Notes: generated by a model not told the origin, from the letters alone. 64,000 nucleotides of DNA from Lapidilactobacillus achengensis (GCF_003946655.1 NZ_RHOV01000008.1:1-64000); one strand, 5' to 3'; counted from the first letter of the stretch, positions 35,317-44,010 are shown. Numbers and translations: made by a program.

Positions 35317-35784
35317 ATGGATAAAATTGGTTTGATTTACGCCAGCCGAACCGGGCACAATGAACAGATCGCTCAGTTTCTCCAGCAACAGTTTGCGGAC
35401 TTAGGACAACCAACGCAACTTTTCAATATTGAAACAGTTAAGGTGGCTGATCTGGAACGGCTACCTGGATTCATCATGGTCAGTTACACTTATCATGACG
35501 GTCAGATCCCGGATGAAGCCTTGGCCTTCTTTGACGAGTTACAAACCGCCGATCTACGGGGAAAAGTCTATGCGGTCACGGGTTCCGGTTCGATCAAGCA
35601 TCGGCATTTCGGTCGGGCTTTGGATTATTTTGACCAATTGCTCAATCATTTAGGCGCGTTACGCGCAACCGCGGTTCTGAAAATCGACCAAGACGCTGAT
35701 CGGGGCGATCTCGCCCGGTTGACTAATTTCTGTCAACAATTTGTCGATTTTCCAGGAATTGTGACACAAGCACAAGAAAAGTAG
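35317..35784 (+). CDS. Flavodoxin-like protein (possible NrdI relative)
   Basis: This 155-residue protein has a flavodoxin fold. The FMN phosphate loop is Y-A-S-R-T-G-H-N-E near residues 7-15, and an aromatic-rich second loop (S-Y-T-Y-H-D-G-Q) follows near 53. The third loop is T-G-S-G-S-I-K-H-R-H-F. The ATG at 35317 is five bases after GGGGTGG; a GTG at 35308 is the alternative. NrdI proteins are shorter and sit with nrdE/F, which are not here, so a general flavodoxin is also possible. It is followed nine bases later by the DUF2785 gene. Confidence 0.75.
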   Translation: MDKIGLIYASRTGHNEQIAQFLQQQFADLGQPTQLFNIETVKVADLERLPGFIMVSYTYHDGQIPDEALAFFDELQTADLRGKVYAVTGSGSIKHRHFGRALDYFDQLLNHLGALRATAVLKIDQDADRGDLARLTNFCQQFVDFPGIVTQAQEK

Positions 35785-35793
35785 GGGAGTTTA

Positions 35794-36774
35794 TTGGCAA
35801 TTTCAGAAGTAGCGCGCGTCCAATTAAGACTTAGTGATTTATTTCAACAATTCAATCAAGGGCGTAATTTCAAGGAACTGGACGCGCAATTGTTGGATAT
35901 TAAACACGATATCATTTATAAAAAGCGCCGCAGCCCATTGCAACTACAAACCAATGCTGACGCTAAAACAGTCCATCGCACCATCCAGACGATCACAAGT
36001 CGGATCATGGATGATCGAACCGACGCCAAAGTGAGTAACGATGAGCTTGGGGTCTTGTTGGAAAATATTGGCCTGTTGGACGAGCAAGTCCGCGATCGAG
36101 GCATCTTTTTCACGTTTAGCGGGTTGATGAGTCGCGAAGTCTTCAGTCAAGAACAGATCTGGGATTGCTTGGCTTATTTAAGCCAGGACGAGATCTTGTT
36201 CAATCATATTCTCGAGCCGGAAAATGATGCGGTTTTTGGGCGCTCTTTGGCGGTTATGCTGATTTCCGTTTTGTTGGTGGCTGATCGCATCTATGGCGGG
36301 GTTCTGACTAGCGCTCAATACTGGCAAGTGATCCAGCAAGTGGCGACTTACGCCTTATTGGAACAAGATGACCGCGGTTACGTTCCGGAGAAAGGCTGGG
36401 CGCACGCTTTCACGCACTTGGGTAATGTTTTGGCGGAGAGCACCAACAGCCGGTTGACCCGGGCCCAGAAATTATTCTTTTTGACGACCTGTTTAGTGGG
36501 CTACCAGTCAGCGACGGCGCCGTTTTCATTCGGAGAAGATCAACGGTTGGCGATGGCGACGGTCAATTTAGTCGACAAAGAAAAGTTCTACGCTGATTTT
36601 CTCCTAGAATTATTGCAGAACTGGTTGCGGCGCTTGCCAGAGGAGCCCGACGCAGGCGATTACCTTTTCTGGTCGCGGTGGTATAACCGCACGCACTACT
36701 TCGCCAGTCTGTTATTGATTCCAGATACGCCAGACCAGTTGGTTAAATTCCTCCAAAAGCGACCACAATACTGA
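35794..36774 (+). CDS. DUF2785-family protein
   Basis: This 326-residue soluble, mostly helical protein starts at a TTG after AGGGGAG. The family mark is D-R-G-Y-V-P-E-K-G-W-A-H-A-F-T-H near residue 195, with two conserved His in the W-A-H-A motif. The function is unknown. It probably shares a transcript with the flavodoxin-like gene nine bases upstream. Confidence 0.78.
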   Translation: MAISEVARVQLRLSDLFQQFNQGRNFKELDAQLLDIKHDIIYKKRRSPLQLQTNADAKTVHRTIQTITSRIMDDRTDAKVSNDELGVLLENIGLLDEQVRDRGIFFTFSGLMSREVFSQEQIWDCLAYLSQDEILFNHILEPENDAVFGRSLAVMLISVLLVADRIYGGVLTSAQYWQVIQQVATYALLEQDDRGYVPEKGWAHAFTHLGNVLAESTNSRLTRAQKLFFLTTCLVGYQSATAPFSFGEDQRLAMATVNLVDKEKFYADFLLELLQNWLRRLPEEPDAGDYLFWSRWYNRTHYFASLLLIPDTPDQLVKFLQKRPQY

Positions 36775-36838
36775 GCCAGCTTGGTTCACGCTGACAAACA
36801 AGTCAAGCCAAACTAATCTAATTGAGATGGGGTTCTTT

Positions 36839-37402
36839 ATGACACAAACTGATTTGCGACAATTGACTTTTCGGCCGGGCACATTGACTGATCTGCCCGC
36901 AATCATGGCCATTATCCAAGGCGCGCAAGGCGTGATGGCCGCCCAGGGTATTCCTCAGTGGCAGGCGGGTTATCCGGACCAAGCCGTCTTGACCGCCGAT
37001 CTGACACAACAGGCTGTCTGGTTGGCGGTTACCGCAACCGGTGAAATCGCGTTGACGATGACGTTATTGCCGGGACCAGATCCGAACTATCAGAAGATTG
37101 CCGGCGACTGGTTGACCACGGGCACAGATTATTTGGTGATTCACCGCATCGCCGTTAGCCAACAAGTTGCCCATCATGGCATCGCGGCGGCCAGCTTTAC
37201 TTTCGCCCGCAAGCTGGCCCAGCAACGGGGCCTAGTTTCGCTTCGGATCGATACCCATGCTAAGAACCAGGCGATGCGTCACTTGATCGCGAAAATGGGA
37301 TATCAGGCCTGTGGGCAGGTTTGGATGGCAGACGGGGCGCCACGGCTGGCTTATGAATTGGTCTTGCCAGCAGCCAATCCCGCGCTTGATCAAGGCGCTT
37401 GA
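36839..37402 (+). CDS. GNAT-family N-acetyltransferase
   Basis: This 187-residue acetyl-CoA-dependent transferase starts at the ATG at 36839 in preference to 36827, because GAGATGGGG overlaps the latter. The GNAT core is seen as I-H-R-I-A-V-S-Q-Q-V-A-H-H-G-I-A-A near residues 104-120; the usual Q/R-x-x-G-x-G/A loop is altered to V-A-H-H-G-I-A. The later L-R-I-D-T-H-A-K-N motif is well kept. The substrate is unknown. It ends at a shared terminator facing uspA. Confidence 0.8.
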   Translation: MTQTDLRQLTFRPGTLTDLPAIMAIIQGAQGVMAAQGIPQWQAGYPDQAVLTADLTQQAVWLAVTATGEIALTMTLLPGPDPNYQKIAGDWLTTGTDYLVIHRIAVSQQVAHHGIAAASFTFARKLAQQRGLVSLRIDTHAKNQAMRHLIAKMGYQACGQVWMADGAPRLAYELVLPAANPALDQGA

Positions 37403-37470
37403 TCAAGTTGATTCTGCCACTAGACCAATGATGCCGCTGCCTTGAATATTTATCCTTAAATAATTGCACA

Positions 37471-37527
37471 AAAAAACTGATCTAGCCGCTTACCACGTGA
37501 GCACGGGCGGCGGAAGATCAGTTTTTT
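37471..37527. terminator. Two-way terminator between the GNAT gene and uspA
   Basis: AAAAAACTGATCT (37471-37483) pairs with AGATCAGTTTTTT (37515-37527), with an inner GC-rich hairpin. Confidence 0.9.
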
Positions 37528-37566
37528 ATGTGTCAGAAATTAAGGTAGAAATTTAAGGTGTGGCGC

Positions 37567-38040
37567 TTACTTCTTAGGAGTGACCATTGGTTGGTTGTGT
37601 AAATCAGTTCGGACCACCAAAACGTCACAACTGGCATTACGGGTCACGAATTCGGTCACCGAGCCCAGCAGGATCCGTTCAACAGCGTTCAAGCCAGTGG
37701 CGCCGATCAGAATCAAATCGACTTGCTCACGTTTAGGGAATTCTCGACCCAGAATAGTCTTAGGTGAGCCGTATTCGATGAAATACTTAACCTTTTCTAG
37801 GCCATTATCGCGCGCGGTTTGCACGTATTCCGCCATGGTCTTCTTCGCGGTTTCTGAAACCTCTTCGACCATCGCTGAATCGAAGCTCGAAACGTTCTGA
37901 AATGCCCGTGTGTCGATCACATGAACCAACATCAGGTCTGCTTGATTCCGCTTGGCAATCTCAACCGCCTTTTGAAAAGCTAATTCTGCCTCCGATGAGC
38001 CGTCAATTGCGACTTGGATGCGATGATATTGTTGCAACAT
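37567..38040 (-). CDS. Universal stress protein, UspA family
   Basis: This 157-residue protein is of the ATP-binding Usp subgroup: an early V-A-I-D-G-S-S-E-A loop near residue 9, and the nucleotide loop G-A-T-G-L-N-A-V-E-R-I-L-L-G-S-V near 113, which fits G-x-x-G-x9-G-S. AAGGGAG precedes the ATG. It lies downstream of a repeat array, a small membrane protein, a probable 6S RNA and rarA, all on the same strand. Role: stress survival, with the exact partner unknown. Confidence 0.92.
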   Translation of the reverse strand: MLQQYHRIQVAIDGSSEAELAFQKAVEIAKRNQADLMLVHVIDTRAFQNVSSFDSAMVEEVSETAKKTMAEYVQTARDNGLEKVKYFIEYGSPKTILGREFPKREQVDLILIGATGLNAVERILLGSVTEFVTRNASCDVLVVRTDLHNQPMVTPKK

Positions 38041-38125
38041 GATCTCGCGCTCCCTTCATAATCCTTACTTGATAAGTCTAGTTTAACGCATTTACCGAAA
38101 AAAAGCATTGATTAGTTGTTACAGA

Positions 38126-38239
38126 GTGCTCGCCAGCCCGGTTAGCTTCTGAGCATTAACCTAGTCAGGATTTTGGAGGCTGGTCTTGGCCTCCAGAAGC
38201 CTGGCGTAGTTAAGCGGAAGAAGCTGGGCTGGTGAGCAC
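38126..38239 (+). repeat. Family B hairpin repeat, complete copy
   Basis: This is a 114-base unit. Outer stem GTGCTCgCCAGCCC pairs with GGGCTGGtGAGCAC. The core pairs CTAGTCAGGATTTTGGAGGC with GCCTCCAGAAGCCTGGCGTAG. Compared with the copy at 39330, both sides of the outer and core stems differ yet still pair. Confidence 0.88.
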
Positions 38240-38252
38240 GTTTCAAAGTAGA

Positions 38253-38366
38253 GTGCTGCGTGGCCCGGTTAGCTTCTGAGCATTAGCCTAGTCAGGATTT
38301 TGGAGGCGGGTCTTTGCCTCCAGAAGCCTGACGTAGTTAAGCGGAAGAATCTGGGCTGGCGAGCAC
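38253..38366 (+). repeat. Family B hairpin repeat, complete copy
   Basis: This second unit of the array ahead of uspA has the same core (CTAGTCAGG with CCTGACGTAG), 13 bases after the first. Confidence 0.88.
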
Positions 38367-38377
38367 GTTTCAAAAGC

Positions 38378-38425
38378 AGAGTGCTGCGCGGCCCGGCTAA
38401 CCCCTGAGCATTAACTTAGCAAAAG
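38378..38425 (+). repeat. Family B repeat, left part only
   Basis: It begins GTGCTGCGCGGCCCGGCTAA and stops after TTAGCAAAAG, just before repeat A4. Confidence 0.65.
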
Positions 38426-38454
38426 TAGTCTAGCCGCGGCTTGCGCTGCGCGGG

Positions 38455-38658
38455 GCGTTGGTGGATTGCAGGTGTGGTGGGGCTCCAGGTCGGGCTGGGG
38501 GTGGTGGAACGCGGCGGGCGCGATTTTGAGCTTTTCGGAAGAGCGCCGAAAATCTCAAAACTCGGCCTTATTGTAGGCGATAATTCGCCAACAATAATAT
38601 CGCGGCTGACTCACCCCCAGCCCGACCTTCCGCCAACTAGTGAACGGACCACCAACGC
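38455..38658 (+). repeat. Family A intergenic repeat, copy A4
   Basis: This is a complete 204-base copy. Inner hairpin 1 reads TTTTGAGcTTTTCGG with CCGAAAAtCTCAAAA where A2 has CTTGAAG and CTTCAAG: three base pairs changed on both sides. Inner hairpin 2 is GGCGA-TAAT-TCGCC. Confidence 0.9.
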
Positions 38659-38662
38659 CAGA

Positions 38663-38776
38663 GTGCGGAACACAACGGGTTGCCTTCGAGCATTAACCTA
38701 GTCAGGATTTTGGAGGCGGGTCTTTGCCTCCAGAAGCCTGACGTAGCTAAGCGCAGGGAGCTGGGTCGGGAAACAC
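38663..38776 (+). repeat. Family B hairpin repeat, complete copy
   Basis: It follows A4 through the CCAGA link. The core is CTAGTCAGGATTTTGGAGGC with GCCTCCAGAAGCCTGACGTAG; the outer stem is weaker than in other copies. A partial unit follows at about 38782-38850. Confidence 0.85.
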
Positions 38777-38878
38777 GTTTCGGAGTGCGGAACACAACAG
38801 GTCGACTTCGAGCCTAACGTAGTTAAACGCAGAAGTCAGTTGTGTGTAGCCTGTTTCTAAATGCACTGGGTGCTCAGC

Positions 38879-39166
38879 TTAGTCGTTTCCGAGGGTCAAG
38901 CTCAAGGCAAAGCCGGCGACAACGATGCTGGCGCCAACCAGCGTGATTAGGTTGCTTTTGGCGCTGGCGGTGAAGAGAATCACTAGACCGGCCGCGCTGA
39001 TCACCAGCAACAAGATCCCAGTGATCAGCATGGCTTTGCGGATCCGCGGGCTGCTGTCCGGTTTGTAAATCAGAAAGTCTTTGCTGAGATGGCTCAACAA
39101 ATAAACGGCCAACAGCAGTAACAAAGCAATAAAAATCAGCATGGCAACATATAAAACGATTTGCAT
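38879..39166 (-). CDS. Small three-helix membrane protein of unknown function
   Basis: This 95-residue protein starts at the ATG at 39166, eight bases after AAGGAG; the frame is open upstream but without a site. Helices are at about residues 5-25, 46-65 and 70-90, with a charged loop K-D-F-L-I-Y-K-P-D-S-S-P-R-I-R-K between the first two. I recognise no family. It is flanked on both sides by B repeats. Confidence 0.65.
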   Translation of the reverse strand: MQIVLYVAMLIFIALLLLLAVYLLSHLSKDFLIYKPDSSPRIRKAMLITGILLLVISAAGLVILFTASAKSNLITLVGASIVVAGFALSLTLGND

Positions 39167-39329
39167 AGTTTTCTCCTTAAACAAGGGCGCACGTAGGTGG
39201 CGGGCGCCAATCAAATTGGTCAAGTCGTGTGCGGCGCCAAAACTAGCCGCGGACCGCCCGAATGACCTTATGACTAGTAGTATAGCAGTTTCCGCCAGCC
39301 CGGGCGACCCATTTTTGTACAAAAAAAGA

Positions 39330-39443
39330 GTGCGAACCGACCCGGGTAGCTCCCGAGCATTAGCCTAGCAATTGTTTTGGAAGCCGCACTTTGCTTCCGG
39401 AACAATTGCGTAGCTAAGCGCAGGGAGCTGGGTCGGTGAGCAC
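39330..39443 (+). repeat. Family B hairpin repeat, complete copy
   Basis: This is the best-paired copy: GTGCgaaCCGACCC with GGGTCGGtgaGCAC, AGCTCCC with GGGAGCT, TTAGC with GCTAA, and CTAGCAATTGTTTTGGAAGC with GCTTCCGGAACAATTGCGTAG. A partial unit follows at about 39452-39492. Confidence 0.88.
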
Positions 39444-39503
39444 GTTTCAAAAAGTGTGGCGGGCAACGGGTTGCCTTCGAGCATTAGCCCAAGATTTGGC
39501 GAC

Positions 39504-39690
39504 AAAAAAAGAGACCAGCTAAGCTGATCCCTTACAAAGTATTGACTACTTTGAGAAAATCTAGTGGTGCCGGAGGCTGATTCGAATAGTTGAACCCGCT
39601 ACGTGTGTAACGCGTCAGCAGCAGCACTAACAGTTTGGCTAGCCAACAAGTGGCCGGCACACCGAATAGTTATTTGCCGCTTTAATGTCT
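39504..39690 (-). ncRNA. ssrS: Probable 6S RNA (lacto-usp type), 5' end approximate
   Basis: It lies between rarA and uspA on their strand, the usual site of the lacto-usp/6S RNA in lactobacilli. On the minus strand GTGTGCCGG (39662-39654) pairs with CCGGCACCAC (39573-39564), leaving an internal region of 80 bases. Next comes AAAGTA/TACTTT (39552-39536). Last is a terminator, GGGATCAGC with GCTGGTCTC (39531-39511), and seven T's. No ribosome binding site or sensible frame is present. The class is assigned by position and general fold; the 5' end is a guess. Confidence 0.55.
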
Positions 39691-39792
39691 AATTACTTGA
39701 TCGGTCAACATAAAGTTGAATCAATCGTACACCTTAGAAATTCCATAATTAAGACTACCATGTTTGGCCATCAATTGCAATTAGTAAGCGGT

Positions 39793-41100
39793 TTACTTTT
39801 TGGGACGAATAGTCTTCAAGCCCTGCTGCTGAGCCTTTTTCAACCGATAATATTGCTCGCCAAAAGCTGTTTCGATTTTACCGTTGGCCTTTGGTTGGTA
39901 GTACTGACGCTGCGCCAAAGGATCTGGTAAATATTGTTGGGGGAGCCAATCGTTGGCCGCATCGTGGGGATATTGATACCCATCGCCATGGCCTAACTTC
40001 TTCGCGCCAGCGTAATGGGCGTCTTGCAAATGGCGCGGTACCTGACCGCCCTTGCCCGCGGCGACATCAGCCATCGCCGCGTCCATCGCCATGATACCTG
40101 AATTTGATTTCGGTGAGATACAAAGTTCGATCACAGCGTCCGCCAGGGGGATCCGCGCTTCCGGTAGGCCTAGCCGTTCGGCGGCCTGGCAAGCGGTGAC
40201 GGCGCGAGCGGCGGCGGCCGGATTGGCTAAACCAATGTCTTCGTAGGCGATCACCATTAATCGCCGCATAATGATCGGCAAATCCCCGGCGGTGACTAAG
40301 CGCGCCAGATAATGGAGCGCGGCGTCGGTATCACTGCCGCGGATGGATTTCTGGAACGCTGAGATGACATCATAGTGCGCGTCACCATTCTTGTCATGGG
40401 AGAAGCTCTTCTTCTGGATCGATTCTTCCAAATCGGTCAATTTTAGCGTGATCACACCAGTTTCAGGATCGGCCGGGGTCGACTTGGCCGCTAATTCCAA
40501 ACCATTTAACGCTGAGCGCAGATCACCATTGGTTCGTTGGGCGACAAAGGTTAAAGTGGCGTCACTGATTTCTAGCGGTAGCTGGCCCAGGCCCCGCTCA
40601 GGATCGGTCAAGGCGCGTTTCAAGGCAATCTTGATGTCTTCGGGGCTAAGTGGCGTCACTTCGAAAATTTGACACCGACTGCGAATCGCCGGGTTAATGG
40701 TCATATAGGGATTCTCAGTGGTGGCGCCGATCAACACGATGCGGCCACTTTCCAATTCTGGTAGGAGGAAATCTTGTTTGGTCTTATCCAAGCGATGGAT
40801 CTCATCCAAGAGTAAAATCACGGTGCCGCTCATTTTACCTTCGGCGGCGACCGCTTGCAGATCCTTCTTGGAATCCGTGGCCGCGTTGAGTTTGCGAAAC
40901 GCGTACTTGGTGCTGCCCGCGATAGCGCTGGCGATACTAGTCTTACCAGTACCTGGGGGACCATATAGAATCATGGAACTTAATTGTTTGCTTACGACCA
41001 TTCGATTGATGATCTTGCCTGGGGCCACCAAATGTTGCTGGCCGACGACTTCGCTTAGATCACGAGGCCGCATCCGCCAAGCTAGTGGGTGTTGCGCCAC
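39793..41100 (-). CDS. rarA: Replication-associated recombination ATPase
   Basis: RarA (MgsA) is an AAA+ ATPase acting at stalled replication forks. The 435-residue protein starts at a GTG after GGAGG. Walker A is Y-G-P-P-G-T-G-K-T-S near residue 47, Walker B L-L-L-D-E-I-H-R near 97, and sensor 1 G-A-T-T-E-N-P near 127. The C-terminal tetramerisation part and the P-x-P-L-A-Q-R-Q-Y-Y-Q-P tail are intact. The upstream neighbour on the same strand is the YueI-like gene. Confidence 0.95.
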   Translation of the reverse strand: MAQHPLAWRMRPRDLSEVVGQQHLVAPGKIINRMVVSKQLSSMILYGPPGTGKTSIASAIAGSTKYAFRKLNAATDSKKDLQAVAAEGKMSGTVILLLDEIHRLDKTKQDFLLPELESGRIVLIGATTENPYMTINPAIRSRCQIFEVTPLSPEDIKIALKRALTDPERGLGQLPLEISDATLTFVAQRTNGDLRSALNGLELAAKSTPADPETGVITLKLTDLEESIQKKSFSHDKNGDAHYDVISAFQKSIRGSDTDAALHYLARLVTAGDLPIIMRRLMVIAYEDIGLANPAAAARAVTACQAAERLGLPEARIPLADAVIELCISPKSNSGIMAMDAAMADVAAGKGGQVPRHLQDAHYAGAKKLGHGDGYQYPHDAANDWLPQQYLPDPLAQRQYYQPKANGKIETAFGEQYYRLKKAQQQGLKTIRPKK

Positions 41101-41181
41101 AATATTGCCTCCTTAACGAGCGGCGCATGATTCGTTTCATCAGCCGCTGTCACAATTAAAAGCGTGGGTCTTCGAAATAAA

Positions 41182-41652
41182 TTAGAACAGGTTGCGAAAG
41201 AAGCCGGATTTCTTAGCCGGCTTAGTTGGTTTTGGCGTGGAAATAAAGTTCTTCAGTGGATAGCGGGCCAAAAGATTGACGGTTTCCAAATTGACCGCGG
41301 TTTTCGCCACGATCAGGACCGCCTCACAGTCGCTACCATCCGGAGTCTCTGGCTTGTTGACCAAGGTGAACGGGAAATTCGCGCCGGCCAATTCTTTCAG
41401 ATAAGGGCCGATCAACTGGTGATCCAGTTTGCCGTTGACTAACGCACTGGCATCTTGACCAGTAAAGTCGGCCAGGTGAGTTTGAAAAAGCTTCAAGGTC
41501 CGGGCGTCAGTTAGGTCGGCGGCCTTGATCTCAAGCAAAACACGCTCCCGTAATGACCCCAGATATTGGCGCCGCTGGTCCGGTAGGGTTTGGGGGGTTC
41601 CATAGATCGCGTCATTTAAGCGCTGATTAACATCTTGATTTTGACTCATCAT
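41182..41652 (-). CDS. YueI-like protein (DUF1694)
   Basis: This 156-residue soluble protein starts at the ATG at 41652, five bases after GAGG; a second ATG follows directly. The family pattern is D-V-N-Q-R-L-N-D-A-I-Y-G-T-P near residue 6, then G-S-L-R-E-R-V-L-L, which is typical of DUF1694. It ends in a Lys/Pro-rich tail (P-K-P-T-K-P-A-K-K). It sits upstream of rarA, a neighbourhood seen in other lactobacilli. Function unknown. Confidence 0.85.
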   Translation of the reverse strand: MMSQNQDVNQRLNDAIYGTPQTLPDQRRQYLGSLRERVLLEIKAADLTDARTLKLFQTHLADFTGQDASALVNGKLDHQLIGPYLKELAGANFPFTLVNKPETPDGSDCEAVLIVAKTAVNLETVNLLARYPLKNFISTPKPTKPAKKSGFFRNLF

Positions 41653-41897
41653 AACGACCTCACAATCTGTATCGGTTCGGTTGAACCATTTAACTTTAAG
41701 TATAGCATGTTTCCCGGTGATGCTGGCGCTCGGTCGTTCTCGAAAAAAAGTTCTCCCGTCGTCGGCCATGGTGGGTGCTGCCAAGTTGCTGGCCAGCACT
41801 TGATGCTAGCATGAAATGGTTTTCGGCAGTCGCTGGTCGCCGCGGTGGGATTTTTTGGAGGAGCGCTGGGTCATGGTGAAAGCGGTTAAAAAAACAA

Positions 41898-41926
41898 TTG
41901 ACAGCAGCGCGATGAGGTGATACGCT
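41898..41926 (+). promoter_or_regulatory. Probable promoter of the LacI-family regulator
   Basis: TTGACA (41898-41903) and TACGCT (41921-41926) are 17 bases apart. Confidence 0.6.
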
Positions 41927-41932
41927 CTGTAC

Positions 41933-41962
41933 GTAAACGTTTACTTGTTTTGACAAGTAAAC
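41933..41962 (+). promoter_or_regulatory. Nested operator palindromes
   Basis: GTAAACGTTTAC (41933-41944) is a perfect 12-base palindrome with the central CG of LacI/GalR operators. It overlaps a second perfect inverted repeat, GTTTACTTGT (41939-41948) with ACAAGTAAAC (41953-41962). They sit just after the predicted start of transcription, fitting autorepression. Confidence 0.7.
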
Positions 41963-42015
41963 TTGATAAAATCAACGAAATCGGTAACGCAAACCATTAC
42001 ATGGAGGTGATTATT

Positions 42016-43020
42016 TTGCGGGCAACGATCAAAGATATCGCTAAGATCAGTGGGGTTTCCACGGCGACGGTTTCTCGGGTGCTGAACGAGCTGGGCGGTT
42101 ATCGTCCCGAAGTTGCGACGAAGGTTCTGGCAGTCGCGAAGGAATTGGGCTATCGGCGCAACGACAGCGCGGTCAGCTTGGTCAAACAAGCAACGCGGAC
42201 GATCGGGATCGTGATGCCCACGGTGGCGACATCATTTTATGCGCAGATCATCAATGGCATCGAAGATCGAGCTTATCAAGCTGGATATAGCGTGATTTTG
42301 ACCCATGCTGGCGTCAACAATGTGCGCCTGCAAGAGAGTTTGAATTTCATGGTTGAGCGCCGCGTTGAAGGTATCATTGGGGTATCGATCAACCTGGCGC
42401 AAATCGATTTGCAGGCGATCGCCGCCTTGGCGGTGCCGCTGCTGCTGTTATCTGCCCAGGCACCTGGCAATCGCTTACCTTATGTCAAGGTGGATGACTA
42501 CGCGGCGGCATATGCCGCCACCACCGACTTGATCGACCATGGTCACCGGACGATCGCGTTGGTGGGGGTCGATCCGGCGGACAGTGTGGCGGGGCGGCCG
42601 CGGATCGCTGGTTACACGGCGGCGTTGCAGGCCGCGGGATTACGGTTGGATCGGAACTTGATTTTTCCTGGTGATTATACATTTGAAGCCGGGCAACGGG
42701 CCATGACTACGATTTTGGCGACGCCGGAATTGCGACCAACCGCGGTTTTTGCGGTCAGTGATGAAACCGCGTTGGGAGTGATCGCGGTTTGTTACCAAGC
42801 CGGATTACGGATCCCACAAGATTTGTCTGTACTCGGTTATGATAATTCCGCCATTGCCAGTATGGTCTCGCCAGCATTGAGCACGGTGGCCCAGCCTTTC
42901 TATGAAATGGGGCAATTGGCTGCGGATAAATTGATCACGGGTCTGCAAACAAATCAGCCGATCCAGTCCCAGATCGTCCCCTTCAAATTGATTCACCGGG
43001 GGACGGTCAGCTCACTCTGA
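42016..43020 (+). CDS. LacI/GalR-family transcriptional repressor
   Basis: This 334-residue regulator starts at the TTG at 42016, five bases after GGAGGTGA, giving R-A-T-I-K-D-I-A-K-I-S-G-V-S as the DNA-binding helix-turn-helix and T-V-S-R-V-L-N as the recognition helix. The sugar-binding core follows (I-G-I-V-M-P-T-V-A-T-S-F-Y near residue 63; T-A-V-F-A-V-S-D near 240; L-S-V-L-G-Y-D-N-S near 270). It lies next to the alpha-galactoside cluster and probably controls it, itself, or both. The inducer is unknown. Confidence 0.9.
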   Translation: MRATIKDIAKISGVSTATVSRVLNELGGYRPEVATKVLAVAKELGYRRNDSAVSLVKQATRTIGIVMPTVATSFYAQIINGIEDRAYQAGYSVILTHAGVNNVRLQESLNFMVERRVEGIIGVSINLAQIDLQAIAALAVPLLLLSAQAPGNRLPYVKVDDYAAAYAATTDLIDHGHRTIALVGVDPADSVAGRPRIAGYTAALQAAGLRLDRNLIFPGDYTFEAGQRAMTTILATPELRPTAVFAVSDETALGVIAVCYQAGLRIPQDLSVLGYDNSAIASMVSPALSTVAQPFYEMGQLAADKLITGLQTNQPIQSQIVPFKLIHRGTVSSL

Positions 43021-43070
43021 TCGATTTGCGCAGCAGGCCAGCTCAACATAGGCGAGGGTGCTAGCCAGAC

Positions 43071-43901
43071 TTAGCGCCCGCGTTGTTGCCGGAATTTTTG
43101 CGGACTCGATCCGGTACTTTGCTTAAAGGCCCGCGAGAAGACGAATTGGTCTTTGTAGCCAACCGCTTCGGCGATGCGCGCCAAAGAATGATCACGGGTC
43201 AAGAGCAGGTTCTTGGCGGCGTTGACCCGCGTTTGAACCAGATATTGTTGCGGGCTGAGCGCTAAGTAGCGTTGAAAGAGGCTGTATAAATAGCTTCGCG
43301 ACAGATGCAGGGCGTTGCAAACGTCGGTGATGTTGCAACCTTGGGCCAAGTTTTGGTCAATGTAATCGCGGGCGGCGTTGAATTTCAACCAAGCGGTGGT
43401 TTTCGTTGTTGCCCGTTTACTGGGAAATTCGCTGAGTAAATTGGAGAAGGTCTGAAACATCAGGCTTTCAGCGGCTAAACGGTTCTTCAAGGTCTGCGGT
43501 TGATGGAGCGTGGTGAACAGCGCGTTCAAGGCACGTTCAAAGTCGGTGCCTTGAACTTGGCGCAGGAAATAACGCTCAGCCAACCCACTTTGACTGAAGA
43601 TCTCGGCCACATTAACGCCGGAGAAACCGATCCAGAAATAGTGCCAGGGATCCGCCGGGGCCGCTTGGTAGAAACAGGGGACTTGTTGCGGCAGCAGGAA
43701 AACCGCGCCGGCACCAAGTTTGACCGTGTGCTGTCCCGCGCTGGCGAATTGTCCCGACCCAGAGAGGACATAATGAAGGACAAAATTTTGGCGAATGTTA
43801 TTGCCAGAAAAGGCGTAATTCGGGCTGGTTTGTTCCTGCCCATAAAAGTCGATATTGCAGGTGAAATGTTCAAGATCGATTTGGCGGTAGTCAATGTTCA
43901 T
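43071..43901 (-). CDS. AraC-family regulator (MsmR/RafR-like)
   Basis: This 276-residue regulator is divergent from the alpha-galactosidase gene. The start chosen is the ATG at 43901; an ATG at 43922 is the alternative and neither has a perfect site. The N-terminal cupin (H-Y-V-L-S-G-S-G-Q-F near residue 42, then L-L-P-Q-Q-V-P-C-F-Y) binds the sugar. Two helix-turn-helix units fill the last 100 residues (I-T-D-V-C-N-A-L-H-L-S-R-S-Y-L and L-A-R-I-A-E-A-V-G-Y-K-D). MsmR-type proteins activate raffinose/melibiose genes. Confidence 0.9.
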   Translation of the reverse strand: MNIDYRQIDLEHFTCNIDFYGQEQTSPNYAFSGNNIRQNFVLHYVLSGSGQFASAGQHTVKLGAGAVFLLPQQVPCFYQAAPADPWHYFWIGFSGVNVAEIFSQSGLAERYFLRQVQGTDFERALNALFTTLHQPQTLKNRLAAESLMFQTFSNLLSEFPSKRATTKTTAWLKFNAARDYIDQNLAQGCNITDVCNALHLSRSYLYSLFQRYLALSPQQYLVQTRVNAAKNLLLTRDHSLARIAEAVGYKDQFVFSRAFKQSTGSSPQKFRQQRGR

Positions 43902-43993
43902 CACGTTTAAGCTCCAATCCATAGCAAAATGTCTTGTCTACATTATGCCATATTCAGAGCGAGAATTGCTATGGGACTGACCAAGAAAAAATG

Positions 43994-44010
43994 TTATCTT
44001 TAAGCCAATG
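43994..44010 (+). promoter_or_regulatory. Possible operator before the alpha-galactosidase gene
   Basis: TGAAACGCTTACA resembles a cre site lacking one central base and lies about 40 bases before the start codon. It could bind CcpA or the LacI-family protein. Confidence 0.4.

Noticed and set aside
38126-38776. Regularly spaced repeats as a CRISPR array
   Set aside because: Units are 114-205 bp hairpins with no short repeat/unique spacer pattern, and no cas genes are present.
39685-39930. Plus-strand frame of 81 codons
   Set aside because: It overlaps the probable 6S promoter region and the end of rarA; no ribosome binding site or family.
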